Source of the DNA: an uncultured Roseobacter sp.
GTDB lineage: Bacteria > Pseudomonadota > Alphaproteobacteria > Rhodobacterales > Rhodobacteraceae
Reading direction: 5' to 3'
Assembly (NCBI RefSeq): GCF_947493125.1
Contig: NZ_CANLQB010000001.1
Span: 682,001-746,000 of the forward strand
Length of the DNA: 64,000 bases
This document shows, in pieces, positions 43,227 through 52,177 of the stretch (position 1 is the stretch's first letter; every line of letters starts with the position of its first letter). The notes below the pieces were generated by a model that was not told the DNA's origin, did not search any database, and saw only the letters and a program-made list of their open reading frames with translations. A program made the translations under genes and the position numbers.

Positions 43227-44654
43227 CTAGCGGCAGATGACATCTGTCAGAGTCCTTGCCGCGGCACTTAATGCGGCATCGTCAAAGCCGGCATATCCAA
43301 GCAGGAGGCCCTGAGGCGGATCCGGCAGGACCGAATGTGCCGAGAGCGCGCGGACGGTCAGACCTGCCGTAGCGCATGCAGCGGCGATATCGCGGTCGGT
43401 CTTGTGTGATGCAAGAGCGGGCTTCAGCGCGACGCACAGGTGCATGCCGGAGCGATCCGGGCGCAGATCCAAATGTGCGCGCAGCGGTGCCAGCTCCGCC
43501 AACAGATGCGCCTGGCGTTTGGCGTAGGTGCGGCGGCAGCGGCGCAGATGGGTTGCGAATTCGCCGCTGTCCATGAAATTGGCCAGCGCAGGCTGAGGAA
43601 CAAGAGACGCATGGGTGCCAGCCTGCTGCAGCCTTTTGCAAGCAACGTCGATCAGGGCGGTCGGGATCACGACATAACCCAGTCGCAGTGCTGCGCTGAA
43701 GAGCTTTGAAAAGCTGCCCAGATACACCGTGCGCTGCAGACGGTCGAGGCCCGAAAGGGACGGGAGCGGCTGACCTTCGTAGCGAAATTCGCTGTCGTAG
43801 TCGTCTTCGATCAGCAACGCATCACCTGTGCGGGCCCAGTCCAGAAGCGCCAGTCTGCGCGCCAGAGGCATCGCGCGCCCTGTCGGGAAATGGCGCGAGG
43901 GTGTGACAATGGCTGCCCGTGCCCGCGGCAGGCGGGCCGGATCGAGACCGTCGGCGTCGATCCGGAGTGCCTGTGTCTTCAGGGCGGCGCGCTTGAGCGC
44001 GACCCGGAGCGGGGACCAGCCCGGGTCCTCCATGATGACCGGCGATCCCGTTGGCAGCGTCGTGCGAAACAGCAGATCGAAGGCGTCAGATGCGCCCGCG
44101 GTGACGATGATCTGCGCGGGGTCACAGTCAAGCCCTCGCCAGGCGGCTAGATGCGCGCTGATCGCTTGGCGCAGCGGATACCAGCCAAAGGGGTCCGGCG
44201 TGGCCAGAAGGTCTGCCTCGGGCGCCCGCCAGGCCCGCTCGAGATGCCGCGCCCAGATGCGATGCGGAAAGAGCGCGGGGTCCGGCAGTCCGGTCTGAAA
44301 GGGCCGGGGTCGCTGTGGCGGTGCGGGCAGGGCTGACGCGGGCGGGGCAGGGGGCGAAAGGTGTGGCAGATGATCGGCGACAAACGTGCCGCCACCGGCG
44401 CGCGCGGACAGGTATCCTTCGCCCAGCAACTGATCATAAGCCGTCGTGATGGTCATTCGGGACACCGAGAGCTCCGCTGCAAGCGTGCGGCTGGCTGGCA
44501 GGCGTGCGCCGCAAGCGTGTGGGTGCGCCAGAACCAATCTGCGCAAGGTGTCGGTGAGTTGCACATGCAAGGGCTGCGCAGCACCGCGGTCCAAACTGAC
44601 ACCAAAGAGCGCGGTGTTGAAATTGGACTGGGATTTTTTATCGGTATTGGACAT
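43227..44654 (-). CDS. MocR/GabR-type regulator (HTH-aminotransferase fusion)
   Basis: 475 residues from ATG 44654. The N-terminal GntR-type winged helix contains LPASRTLAAELSVSRMTITT. The C-terminal fold-type I aminotransferase domain has TAGASDAFDLLFR, EDPGWSP, DDYDSEFRYEG and the pyridoxal-phosphate lysine in YLGSFSKLFSAALRLGY. Such proteins sense B6-linked metabolites. The divergent neighbour is a pyridoxamine-oxidase-like gene, its probable target. TATTGGAC/GTCCAATA spans the start region. Confidence 0.9.
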   Translation of the reverse strand: MSNTDKKSQSNFNTALFGVSLDRGAAQPLHVQLTDTLRRLVLAHPHACGARLPASRTLAAELSVSRMTITTAYDQLLGEGYLSARAGGGTFVADHLPHLSPPAPPASALPAPPQRPRPFQTGLPDPALFPHRIWARHLERAWRAPEADLLATPDPFGWYPLRQAISAHLAAWRGLDCDPAQIIVTAGASDAFDLLFRTTLPTGSPVIMEDPGWSPLRVALKRAALKTQALRIDADGLDPARLPRARAAIVTPSRHFPTGRAMPLARRLALLDWARTGDALLIEDDYDSEFRYEGQPLPSLSGLDRLQRTVYLGSFSKLFSAALRLGYVVIPTALIDVACKRLQQAGTHASLVPQPALANFMDSGEFATHLRRCRRTYAKRQAHLLAELAPLRAHLDLRPDRSGMHLCVALKPALASHKTDRDIAAACATAGLTVRALSAHSVLPDPPQGLLLGYAGFDDAALSAAARTLTDVICR

Positions 44655-44670
44655 GTCGTCCCGTCCAATA
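44645..44670. promoter_or_regulatory. Inverted-repeat operator between mocR and the oxidase-like gene
   Basis: TATTGGAC and GTCCAATA are separated by 10 nt. A further direct copy ATTGGAC is at 44622-44628, 24 nt from the first. The pair overlaps the mocR start codon, so binding would repress mocR itself and could activate or repress the divergent gene. Confidence 0.6.
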
Positions 44671-44713
44671 CGCTGGTAGCAGCGGCCAGACAACCACAGC
44701 CGGAGCGCCTGCC

Positions 44714-45367
44714 ATGACCGAGACCTTACCCATCACCGACCGATCCCGCCTGCGACGTCTTCACACACGTGGGCATTTCGATCGTGACACGATCAATGCC
44801 ATTCTCGATGCGCAACCGCTCTGCAGTGTCGGGTATGTGTTTGATGGCAAACCATATGTGACGCCGACCTTGCAGTGGCGGGAGGGCAATCACGTCTACT
44901 GGCATGGCTCATCTGCGAGCCGGGGGTTGCGGCGGTCGAAGGATGCGGAGGTTTGCCTGACCGTATCTATCCTGGATGGATTCGTGCTCGCGCGCTCCGG
45001 CATGCATCATTCGGTGAATTCCCGGTCGGTCATGCTCTACGGCAGAGCGACCAAGGTCGAGGATCCGGAGGTCAAGCTCGCCAAGCTGCGGACCTTTGTG
45101 AACGGGCTTTTCCCGGGCCGCTACGACATGCTGAGGCCGGATCATGCACAGGATCTGAAGGCCACAATGGTGTTGGGGATGGAGATCGCGGAAGGCAGCG
45201 CGAAGATCCGCACGGGCGGACCTGTCGACGACGAGGAAGACTATGCGCTGCCGATCTGGGCGGGAGTGATCCCGGTCCGCACCGAAGTTGGCGAGGTGAT
45301 CCCCGACCCGCGCAACCTGGATGGGGTTGAGATGCCAGAGCACGTTCGGGACTTCCGTCTGCCGTGA
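44714..45367 (+). CDS. Pyridoxamine 5'-phosphate oxidase-like FMN-binding protein
   Basis: 217 residues with the split-barrel flavin-binding fold of the PNPOx/Pyridox_ox_2 group: LCSVGYVFDGKPYVTPTLQW, HGSSASRGLRRSKDAEVCLT and GRATKVEDPEVK. Members reduce or bind flavin and related cofactors; substrate unknown. The gene is divergent from mocR, a classic regulator-target arrangement. Confidence 0.85.
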   Translation: MTETLPITDRSRLRRLHTRGHFDRDTINAILDAQPLCSVGYVFDGKPYVTPTLQWREGNHVYWHGSSASRGLRRSKDAEVCLTVSILDGFVLARSGMHHSVNSRSVMLYGRATKVEDPEVKLAKLRTFVNGLFPGRYDMLRPDHAQDLKATMVLGMEIAEGSAKIRTGGPVDDEEDYALPIWAGVIPVRTEVGEVIPDPRNLDGVEMPEHVRDFRLP

Positions 45368-45371
45368 TCTC

Positions 45372-46991
45372 TCAAAGGTTGTGGTGGGCCAGAAAGGCCT
45401 TGGCCTTGTCCATACAGGCGTGCCAGGCCGGCTCATGGCCCAGCAGGATATGGTTTTTGCTGTCGAGCACGACGAACTCGGCGCCAGGAATGCTCGCCGC
45501 CAGCGCCCGCCCCTGATCCAGGGCGATCCGTTCATCGTCGCGGGCATGGAACACGATGGTCGGGACCTGGATTTTAGGCAGATCTTCACGCACGTCGATG
45601 GTTCCGAAGGCCTCCTGAAAGCGCACGGCGTTTTCCGGCGAGACCGTCAAGCGTTGGAATTCGTCGAACCATTCGAGGTCTTCCGGCCTGGCGTCGGGCA
45701 TGAAGGTTTGCGAGAAGATATGGCGGTAGGCTGGGTTCGACGTGCCCCACCCGTGCCGCGTCAGCGTGAGGACGGCTTCGCGGCGTGCTTGTTCCTCGGC
45801 ACTCGCGCCGATCCGCCAGCCGGTGGCGTAGCCGGCGACCAGAATCAGCCCCGAAACACGCTCCGGGTGGCGCGCGGCATAGGCGACGCTGACCGCGCAG
45901 CCTTGGGAGATGCCCAGCAACGGAAAGCGCTCGAGCCCCAGCGCGTCGACCACCGTTTCAAGATCACGGACGAAGGCCTCAAATGTGATATCCTTCACAT
46001 CCCAATCTGACAGGCCATTGCCGCGTTCATCATAGCGGATGAAACGGCGATCCATGGCCCAGGCGTCAAATGTCGGGCCCCAGATCGGGCTGTTGCAGTC
46101 GAGCTCGAGATGATTGAGCCAGTTCGCCGCCTTTACGAGGGGAGGACCATCGCCGATGCTGGCGTGCGCGATCCGCACACCGTCGCTGGAGCGGCAAAAG
46201 CCGATCTGTTGTTTGCGCAGCAAGCGCCGAGGTCGTGCCTCAACCGGTCGGCTATGATGTGCGGTTTCGCCCGATGCCACCGACGCCTCCGGCATCAATG
46301 GACCTGAAACGGAGAGACCGGCAGCCTTGGCGGCGGCGAAGAAGTCTGCCTCGTGCTGGCGGGCTTCGTCCTCGCGACCTGTCTGGGCCAAGGCCTGTAC
46401 GAGGCTGCGTGCGGCGTCTTCTTCGAGAGGCGTCTGCTCCTTCCAGCGCCGGGCCCATTTGACCGCCTCTGCCCGCCCGATTTCTGGGTGCAGCGCCAGA
46501 CGGCGCAGCACGTTGCGCCGCAACAGCAGCACATCTTCGCGCTCGGAGGCGAGCCACAGTTGAAAATCTTCGGCACCTGCCTGCGCAAGCCCGTCGAGCA
46601 AGGGCTGCTCCAACTGCGCAGCCATTTCGCGCAGATCCTCGGGCGGCAGGAACGGTGGCTCATCCAGAAGCCGCGCCCGGATCGCCAGCAGGTCGACCTC
46701 GGTTGCTCCACCAGAGAAGGCGACACGTTCGCGATCAGCAACGATGTGGGCCTCTTCGGTGCCATCGACGGCGGGCCTGAGTTTGCTCAGCGCCCACCGC
46801 AGAGACCCGCGCGGATCGTCGGGCAGATCCCAGAACAACTCGCAGAGCCGCTCCCGTCTTACCGGGCGCGCGGTGGCCACAAGATACCCCAGAACGGCCC
46901 GGGCCTTGCGGGAGGCGGGCAGGGCGACAGGCGTGCCATTTCGGGTGACTGCCAGCTCGCCCAGCAAGGAAATGCGCAGCGACGGATCCAT
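45372..46991 (-). CDS. BTAD (SARP-like) activator fused to an alpha/beta hydrolase
   Basis: 539 residues from ATG 46991 (AAGG upstream). Residues 1-110 form an OmpR-like winged helix (LGELAVTRNGTPVALPASRK). About 110-250 is the bacterial transcriptional activator domain with Ala/Leu/Glu helices. From about 290 it is an alpha/beta hydrolase: nucleophile elbow LLGISQGCAVS, acid in HARDDERIALDQG, His in DSKNHILLG. The hydrolase part resembles those fused to adenylate-cyclase-like sensors and may bind a lactone or ester signal. The divergent gene is a homocysteine methyltransferase, with 10-bp direct repeats in the gap. Confidence 0.86.
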   Translation of the reverse strand: MDPSLRISLLGELAVTRNGTPVALPASRKARAVLGYLVATARPVRRERLCELFWDLPDDPRGSLRWALSKLRPAVDGTEEAHIVADRERVAFSGGATEVDLLAIRARLLDEPPFLPPEDLREMAAQLEQPLLDGLAQAGAEDFQLWLASEREDVLLLRRNVLRRLALHPEIGRAEAVKWARRWKEQTPLEEDAARSLVQALAQTGREDEARQHEADFFAAAKAAGLSVSGPLMPEASVASGETAHHSRPVEARPRRLLRKQQIGFCRSSDGVRIAHASIGDGPPLVKAANWLNHLELDCNSPIWGPTFDAWAMDRRFIRYDERGNGLSDWDVKDITFEAFVRDLETVVDALGLERFPLLGISQGCAVSVAYAARHPERVSGLILVAGYATGWRIGASAEEQARREAVLTLTRHGWGTSNPAYRHIFSQTFMPDARPEDLEWFDEFQRLTVSPENAVRFQEAFGTIDVREDLPKIQVPTIVFHARDDERIALDQGRALAASIPGAEFVVLDSKNHILLGHEPAWHACMDKAKAFLAHHNL

Positions 46992-47036
46992 AAAGCTGCC
47001 TTCTGCCCGAAATAAAACGGTTGGACCAGAAAAATT

Positions 47037-47069
47037 CAACGCTGGTGACAACGCTGGTTCAAACGATGG
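47037..47069. promoter_or_regulatory. Direct repeats CAACGCTGGT, candidate SARP-type operator
   Basis: Two exact copies at 47037-47046 and 47049-47058 (period 12) and a diverged third, CAAACGATGG, at 47060-47069. SARP-type activators bind direct repeats about one helical turn apart. The repeats lie in the 121-bp gap between the divergent activator and methyltransferase genes. Confidence 0.55.
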
Positions 47070-47112
47070 GGCTCCAGACAGCGTCATTGTTTATGAATTG
47101 GAGTTTTTTGTG

Positions 47113-48039
47113 ATGATGAAATTGCCGCATGTAAGTGACCGCCCGTTTCTGACGGATGCGGGGCTCGAGACGTGGTTGCTGTTTCAACGCGGGTTCGATT
47201 TGCCGTTCTTTGCCTCGTTTCCCCTGTTGCAGGACGCGGCAGGGCGCGCCGCGATGACAGAATATTTTTCCGGGTTTCTGACGCTGGCGAAAGAGCAGAG
47301 CACAGGCTTTGTTCTCGACACCTGCACCTGGCGGGCAAACCCGGATTGGGCCGCGCGTATGGGGCATGATGCCGTCGCTCTGGCAGAGATCAATGCGGAG
47401 GCTGTACGCTATGCGATGGCTCTGCGCGATGGCGCTGAGGCGCGCGATGCCGTTTTGATCAATGGGGTGGTCGGTCCGCGGGACGATGGTTATGACCCGG
47501 CACAACTGATGTCGGTCATCGAAGCGCGCGCCTATCATCAGCTGCAGGTCGATGCCTTGGCGCAATATGGCGTCGATCTGGTCTCGGCGATCACGATGAC
47601 CAACACGGCGGAAGCCATCGGCATCGCCAATGCGGCTGCGCAGGCCGGTGTGCCCTGTGTGGTCAGTTTCACGGTCGAGACCGATGGGCGTTTGCCCACA
47701 GGGCAACACCTGTCGGAGGCCATTGCCGAGACCGATGCCAAAAGTTCCGAGAGGCCGGTCTATTACATGATCAACTGCGCGCATCCGGACCATTTCCGCG
47801 ACGTCGTCGGTCAGGGAACATGGCGCAACCGAATCTCCGGTCTACGCGCCAACGCGTCGCGCCTGTCGCATGCGGAACTCGACGCCTGCGAAAGCCTTGA
47901 CGATGGCGATCCGCAAGAGTTGGGGGCTCTATATGCCGACCTGAAGGCGTATCTGCCCCGGCTGAACGTCTTTGGCGGGTGCTGCGGCACCGATTTGCGG
48001 CATGTGAGCAGTATTTGTCAGGCGGTGCGGGCCGCCTGA
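47113..48039 (+). CDS. Homocysteine S-methyltransferase family protein
   Basis: 308 residues from ATG 47113. The barrel has DAGLETWLLFQRG, the first zinc Cys in YMINCAHPDHF and the C-terminal Cys pair VFGGCCGTDLRH. Members transfer a methyl group to a thiol such as homocysteine. The position divergent from a sensor-activator suggests control by that protein. GTG 47110 is an alternative start. Confidence 0.87.
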   Translation: MMKLPHVSDRPFLTDAGLETWLLFQRGFDLPFFASFPLLQDAAGRAAMTEYFSGFLTLAKEQSTGFVLDTCTWRANPDWAARMGHDAVALAEINAEAVRYAMALRDGAEARDAVLINGVVGPRDDGYDPAQLMSVIEARAYHQLQVDALAQYGVDLVSAITMTNTAEAIGIANAAAQAGVPCVVSFTVETDGRLPTGQHLSEAIAETDAKSSERPVYYMINCAHPDHFRDVVGQGTWRNRISGLRANASRLSHAELDACESLDDGDPQELGALYADLKAYLPRLNVFGGCCGTDLRHVSSICQAVRAA

Positions 48040-48183
48040 GACGGCAGACTTCTGCAGATGTGTTCGTGCGTGGACAACGACCGCGATCATCCCGTCCTGA
48101 CGTCGTTTCGAGGGAGCGACGTCAGGCCGTCCACCGGCGCCATATGGACCGATCCCTCACTCATTTAACGATTGGATACGACA

Positions 48184-48753
48184 ATGTTTAAGACTATTTT
48201 CCTTGGATCGCTTTTGGCCCTGACCTCTGCCCTGAGCGTCAAAGCCGCAGAACCGATCACCCGGTTTGATGTAGCAGAAGATCACACCCGCTTTGCCTTT
48301 GCGCCAGCTCCCCTGCTTGAAAGCGGGATGCCGGCTCACGGCAACCCCTTCGTCACTCAGGGCTACATCTATCCCGCTGGCACGTTGATGGACGGCACCG
48401 ATGGCGTTCTGGAAGATGGCAGCCCGGCCTTCCCGGATCTGGTGCTGGGCAGCTGGACCTGTGACGGTTGGTTCGTCGGCGATGGTGGCGATGCGACAAC
48501 CGGCGTCTGGCTGGTCAGCCGCCAGATCATGCAGTTCAATTCCGGTGCGGTGATTGTCACCCAGGGCACGGAACTGGCCGATGTGGGTGTGCCAAACAGC
48601 CGCCCGATCACGGCCTCGACCGGTGTCTACGCCACATTCGACGACGCGATGGAACAGACGCTGTTGGGCTTTCATAGTCATATGGGTGTTCAGGCCCGCT
48701 TCGTGATTGCCGAAGATGACTACGAGGCACAGCGCCGCTTCTACGAGGACTGA
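48184..48753 (+). CDS. Secreted protein, allene-oxide-cyclase/dirigent-barrel-like
   Basis: 189 residues from ATG 48184 with a signal peptide (MFKTIFLGSLLALTSALSVK). The segment LGSWTCDGWFVGDGGDATTG followed by VWLVSRQIMQF and ITASTGVYATFDD resembles bacterial AOC-barrel secreted proteins of unknown role. A perfect terminator follows. The substrate or ligand is unknown. Confidence 0.68.
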   Translation: MFKTIFLGSLLALTSALSVKAAEPITRFDVAEDHTRFAFAPAPLLESGMPAHGNPFVTQGYIYPAGTLMDGTDGVLEDGSPAFPDLVLGSWTCDGWFVGDGGDATTGVWLVSRQIMQFNSGAVIVTQGTELADVGVPNSRPITASTGVYATFDDAMEQTLLGFHSHMGVQARFVIAEDDYEAQRRFYED

Positions 48754-48775
48754 TCCCACCGCATCAAAGAGACAC

Positions 48776-48803
48776 AGCGCCCGGCGTGCAACCGCCGGGC
48801 GCT
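48776..48803. terminator. Strong hairpin terminator
   Basis: AGCGCCCGGCG and CGCCGGGCGCT form a perfect 11-bp stem with a 6-nt loop after the secreted-protein gene. The following GGTTTGA is short of a full T-run. Confidence 0.65.
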
Positions 48804-48828
48804 GGTTTGACTTCAGAAAGATATCACC

Positions 48829-49422
48829 ATGACAATGACACAGCACAAGACTTTCACGATTCGTCCGGCCACGGCAGCAGACGCCGAACATCTCGTTCAT
48901 TTCACGGTTTCGGCAAGCAAGGGCCTGTCGCTGATCACCTGGGAGGATGCCAAGCAGCCGGGTGAGACCGCGATGGATGCTGGGCTGCGCCGTGCACGAG
49001 AGGGCACGGGCGGTTTTTCCTTTCGCAAGGCGGATGTTGCGGAGTTTGAGGGGGAGGTGATGTCCGGCATCGTCTCCTACCCGATCGCACCCGATGGGCA
49101 GAGCGATACCTCGGATATCCCGGAGGTGTTCCGCCCGCTCGTCATACTGGAAGAGCGAGCTGGCGCAAGTTGGTACATCAACATCCTTGCCACCTATGAG
49201 CGTGCGCGCGGGCACGGCGCGGCTTCACGCCTTATTCAGCACGTCGAGGCGCGCGCCAAGGCAGCCGGGGAGGCGCGCATAAGCATTGTCGTGGATGCGG
49301 TCAACCCGGCCATGAAGCTTTATGAGCACCTAGGCTTTGAGGAGGTCAGCCGCGAACCCTTCGGCCAATCGGGCGACGACCATCCAGAGGGACACTGGGT
49401 GCTCATGATCAAGCGGATCTGA
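48829..49422 (+). CDS. GNAT-family N-acetyltransferase
   Basis: 197 residues. The acetyl-CoA region is YINILATYERARGHGAASRL (R-x-x-G-x-G/A) followed by ISIVVDAVNPAMKLYEHLGF. The substrate is unknown. The ribosome site is weak (AGAAAG). Confidence 0.86.
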   Translation: MTMTQHKTFTIRPATAADAEHLVHFTVSASKGLSLITWEDAKQPGETAMDAGLRRAREGTGGFSFRKADVAEFEGEVMSGIVSYPIAPDGQSDTSDIPEVFRPLVILEERAGASWYINILATYERARGHGAASRLIQHVEARAKAAGEARISIVVDAVNPAMKLYEHLGFEEVSREPFGQSGDDHPEGHWVLMIKRI

Positions 49423-49515
49423 CGGATTGCGCGCAGCACTGGTCTGACTGTGCAAACAGGTGGTCCGGCGGACATGCCGGGCTATCTGCGCTGGCATGGA
49501 CGGGAAGCGACATAC

Positions 49516-50520
49516 ATGAGCAGTCAGGCACGCGTAGCGATCATTGGCGCCGGGCTCACAGGGCTTTCGCTGGCGCACGCGCTGCGAGATGCGGCGGAGG
49601 TGACCGTCCTTGAGAAATCGCGGGGGGTCGGCGGGCGTATGTCCACTCGCCGGGCAGCCCCTTTTGCCTTTGATCACGGGGCACAGTATTTTTCGGCCCG
49701 AGGGGCTGCTTTTGCCACGTTCTTGGAGCCGTTCCTCTCCCGTGGGATCATAAAGCCGTGGGCGCCTCGTCTGGCTCTTCTGCCGGAGGGCTCGGGGGCT
49801 GCGCCGGACTGGTCGAGCCCACGCTATGTCGCGGTACCCGGCATGACGGCTCTGGCCAAAGCCCTCGCAGAAGAGCTTGACGTCGAGCGGGCGGTCCACG
49901 CGGAGACATTGAAAAAACGCGCCGAGACGTGGCACCTGATGTGCCGAGAGGGACGGGAGTTCGGCCCCTTCGACTGGGTCATCTCTACGGCTCCGGCAGC
50001 GCAGACGATGACCTTGATGCCTGAGGAGTTTTCCGGTCAAGCTGCTTTGGGCGCAGCGAAGATGCTCGGATGCTACAGCCTGATGCTCGGATTTTCGGAG
50101 CCGCTTGCCTTGCCGTGGGAGGCTGCCTGGGTGCAGCAGGATCCGCTAGGCTGGATCGCGGTCGATACGTCGAAACCGGGTCGCGGCGCGGCGCACTCCA
50201 TCCTGGCACAGACGTCCAACAGCTGGGCAGAGGCCAATCTTGAAAGAGATCAGTCTGAGGTTCAGGCGGAGTTGCTGCGGGCATTTGGCGACGTGACAGG
50301 CCAGTCGCCCCGGCAGGCCGCGTATGTCAGCCTACATCGTTGGCGCTATGCCAGCGTGGCGACGCCGGCATCGTCACCCTTCCTGATCGATACCGAACGT
50401 CGGTTGGCAGCGGCGGGCGATTGGTGTGGTGCCGGGAAAGTGGAGGCAGCGTTTGACAGCGCATCGGCATTGGCCGACGCTTTGCGCCCAACGTTGGCCG
50501 AGCAGCGCTCAACCCAATAA
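49516..50520 (+). CDS. FAD-dependent oxidoreductase, renalase/NAD(P)-binding amine-oxidase-like
   Basis: 334 residues from ATG 49516. The dinucleotide motif is VAIIGAGLTGLSLAHALRDA and then EKSRGVGGRMSTRRA, the signature of the renalase-like flavoprotein group, with FDHGAQYFSARG and GDWCGAGKVEAAFDSASALA near the end. The substrate is probably a reduced nicotinamide derivative or amine. Its last 12 bases overlap the convergent TSUP gene. Confidence 0.85.
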   Translation: MSSQARVAIIGAGLTGLSLAHALRDAAEVTVLEKSRGVGGRMSTRRAAPFAFDHGAQYFSARGAAFATFLEPFLSRGIIKPWAPRLALLPEGSGAAPDWSSPRYVAVPGMTALAKALAEELDVERAVHAETLKKRAETWHLMCREGREFGPFDWVISTAPAAQTMTLMPEEFSGQAALGAAKMLGCYSLMLGFSEPLALPWEAAWVQQDPLGWIAVDTSKPGRGAAHSILAQTSNSWAEANLERDQSEVQAELLRAFGDVTGQSPRQAAYVSLHRWRYASVATPASSPFLIDTERRLAAAGDWCGAGKVEAAFDSASALADALRPTLAEQRSTQ

Positions 50521-51264
50521 CGCGCTGCTGCCCGCATAGACCAACCGCAGCGCCATGAGTGTCAGGATGATGGTCAGCATGCGCTTGAACAGGGGCTCAT
50601 TGATCCGCAGCAACACAGATCTCCCGGTCAGCGTGCCGAGAAATCCGAACAGGATCAGAAGCGCCGTGAATGCGGCCCACTGGGTGAAGGCGAAACCCAG
50701 AAGACCGAAGGCGATGGTCTTGAGCAGGTGCTGGACGGTCATCATCGCGGCATGCGTTCCGACATGGCTCATACGGTCAAGCCCGAGGGTCTTGACGAAG
50801 GCGGCAACGAAGGGGCCGGTGCCTCCGACGAACATTGTCAGACCGCTGGAAAGCGCCCCCGTGATGCCTGCAGAGCGTTTCATGATCTGTGGTATTGGAA
50901 GATGAACCGTCCAGAGAATGAAGAGGCCCACAAGGATTTGCAGCAGGCCGGCATCCAACTGGACGACCACGCTGCTGCCGAGCGCGACACCAAGCAGGGC
51001 ACCCATGACAAATGGGGCCAGTGGCGCAGTGTGAATGTAATGGCGAAAAGCAAAGCTGCGGCCGGCATTTGAGCCGAGTTGTAACAGGCCGTGCACAGGT
51101 ATGATTGCGGGCGGGGGCAGGAAGGTCGCCATGGCTGCCAGCATGATCGTGCCGCCGCCGATGCCGAAGGCGGCGGTGATCAGTGAACTGAGGAAGCTGA
51201 GGACAAGCAGCAGCGCTGCAATCGGGCCATCCAGCCCGGCAAACAGCAGATCAGCGGCAGTCAT
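50509..51264 (-). CDS. TSUP/TauE-SafE-family membrane exporter
   Basis: 251 residues, about seven to eight helices. FGIGGGTIMLAAMATFLPPP and the repeat GLTMFVGGTGPFVAAFVKTL are family signatures. Such proteins move sulfite, sulfoacetate or similar anions. It is convergent with the flavoprotein gene, and an anion-export role linked to sulfur metabolism is possible. Confidence 0.85.
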   Translation of the reverse strand: MTAADLLFAGLDGPIAALLLVLSFLSSLITAAFGIGGGTIMLAAMATFLPPPAIIPVHGLLQLGSNAGRSFAFRHYIHTAPLAPFVMGALLGVALGSSVVVQLDAGLLQILVGLFILWTVHLPIPQIMKRSAGITGALSSGLTMFVGGTGPFVAAFVKTLGLDRMSHVGTHAAMMTVQHLLKTIAFGLLGFAFTQWAAFTALLILFGFLGTLTGRSVLLRINEPLFKRMLTIILTLMALRLVYAGSSALLG

Positions 51265-51321
51265 GCTTGGGGACGGTTTTCGGCGCCATTGACGTTCGCT
51301 TTTTTCTGGGGCTGTGCAAGA

Positions 51322-52008
51322 TCAAACCACGTCGACGGTCATGCGTCCCAGCCCTGCAATTTCGAGATCCATCACGTCTCCGCGTTGCACCGGACCGACG
51401 CCTGCGGGTGTGCCCGACAGGATGACGTCGCCGCCAGCCAGGGTGAAATACTCCGAGAGATAGGAGATCATTTCCGGCACTTTCCAGATGAGCTGATTGA
51501 GGTCGCCGCTTTGCCGCATGCTGCCGTTCAACGTGAGCGTGACGGCGCCTTCTTTTGGATGCCCGATGGCGGTAACGGGGTGGATCGGGCCGACAGGGGC
51601 CGACCGCTCGAACGCCTTGCCGATCTCCCAGGGACGGCCCGCGTTCTTCATCTGACCTTGCAGATCGCGCCGTGTCATGTCGAGTGCGATGGCGTAGCCA
51701 AAGACATGATCCAGCGCCTTGTCCGCGGCGATGCCCTCTCCGCCGGATCGGAGCATCACCGCCAGTTCCACTTCGTGATGCACGTCAGAGGACTGTGCGG
51801 GGTAGGGGAACTGACCGCTTGGATCGAGGTTGTCGGGGTTTTTCTGGAAGAAAAAGGGGGCCTCGCGGTCCGGGTCATGACCCATTTCGATGGCATGTGC
51901 GGCATAGTTCCGCCCGATGCAATAGACCCGGCGCACCGGAAACCGCGCATCGGTCCCGACGACAGGCAAGGCAGTCACCAAAGGGGCGTCGATCACATAG
52001 TTCGGCAT
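51322..52008 (-). CDS. Fumarylacetoacetate hydrolase-family protein
   Basis: 228 residues from ATG 52008 (GGAGG 4 nt upstream). FAH motifs: RRVYCIGRNYAAHAIEMGHD, the metal-binding acidic pair in DVHHEVELAVML, ALDMTRRDLQGQMKNAGRPW and GDVILSGTPAGVGPVQRGDV. It probably hydrolyses or decarboxylates a beta-diketone or oxaloacetate-like acid in the cytoplasm. Confidence 0.88.
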   Translation of the reverse strand: MPNYVIDAPLVTALPVVGTDARFPVRRVYCIGRNYAAHAIEMGHDPDREAPFFFQKNPDNLDPSGQFPYPAQSSDVHHEVELAVMLRSGGEGIAADKALDHVFGYAIALDMTRRDLQGQMKNAGRPWEIGKAFERSAPVGPIHPVTAIGHPKEGAVTLTLNGSMRQSGDLNQLIWKVPEMISYLSEYFTLAGGDVILSGTPAGVGPVQRGDVMDLEIAGLGRMTVDVV

Positions 52009-52177
52009 GGGGCCTCCGGTTTTGTCTGGTCGTGCGGCGACCATAGCGGATTTATACGCGAGAACCATGCCGCGTCATGCTGCCGGATGTCAGGCCAAAA
52101 CGCCGCAGTGTGATTGCGGCCTTGCTGATCGTACAATCTGCGCCATCTGGTTCCTCGCGGTAAAGACAGGACAGACG

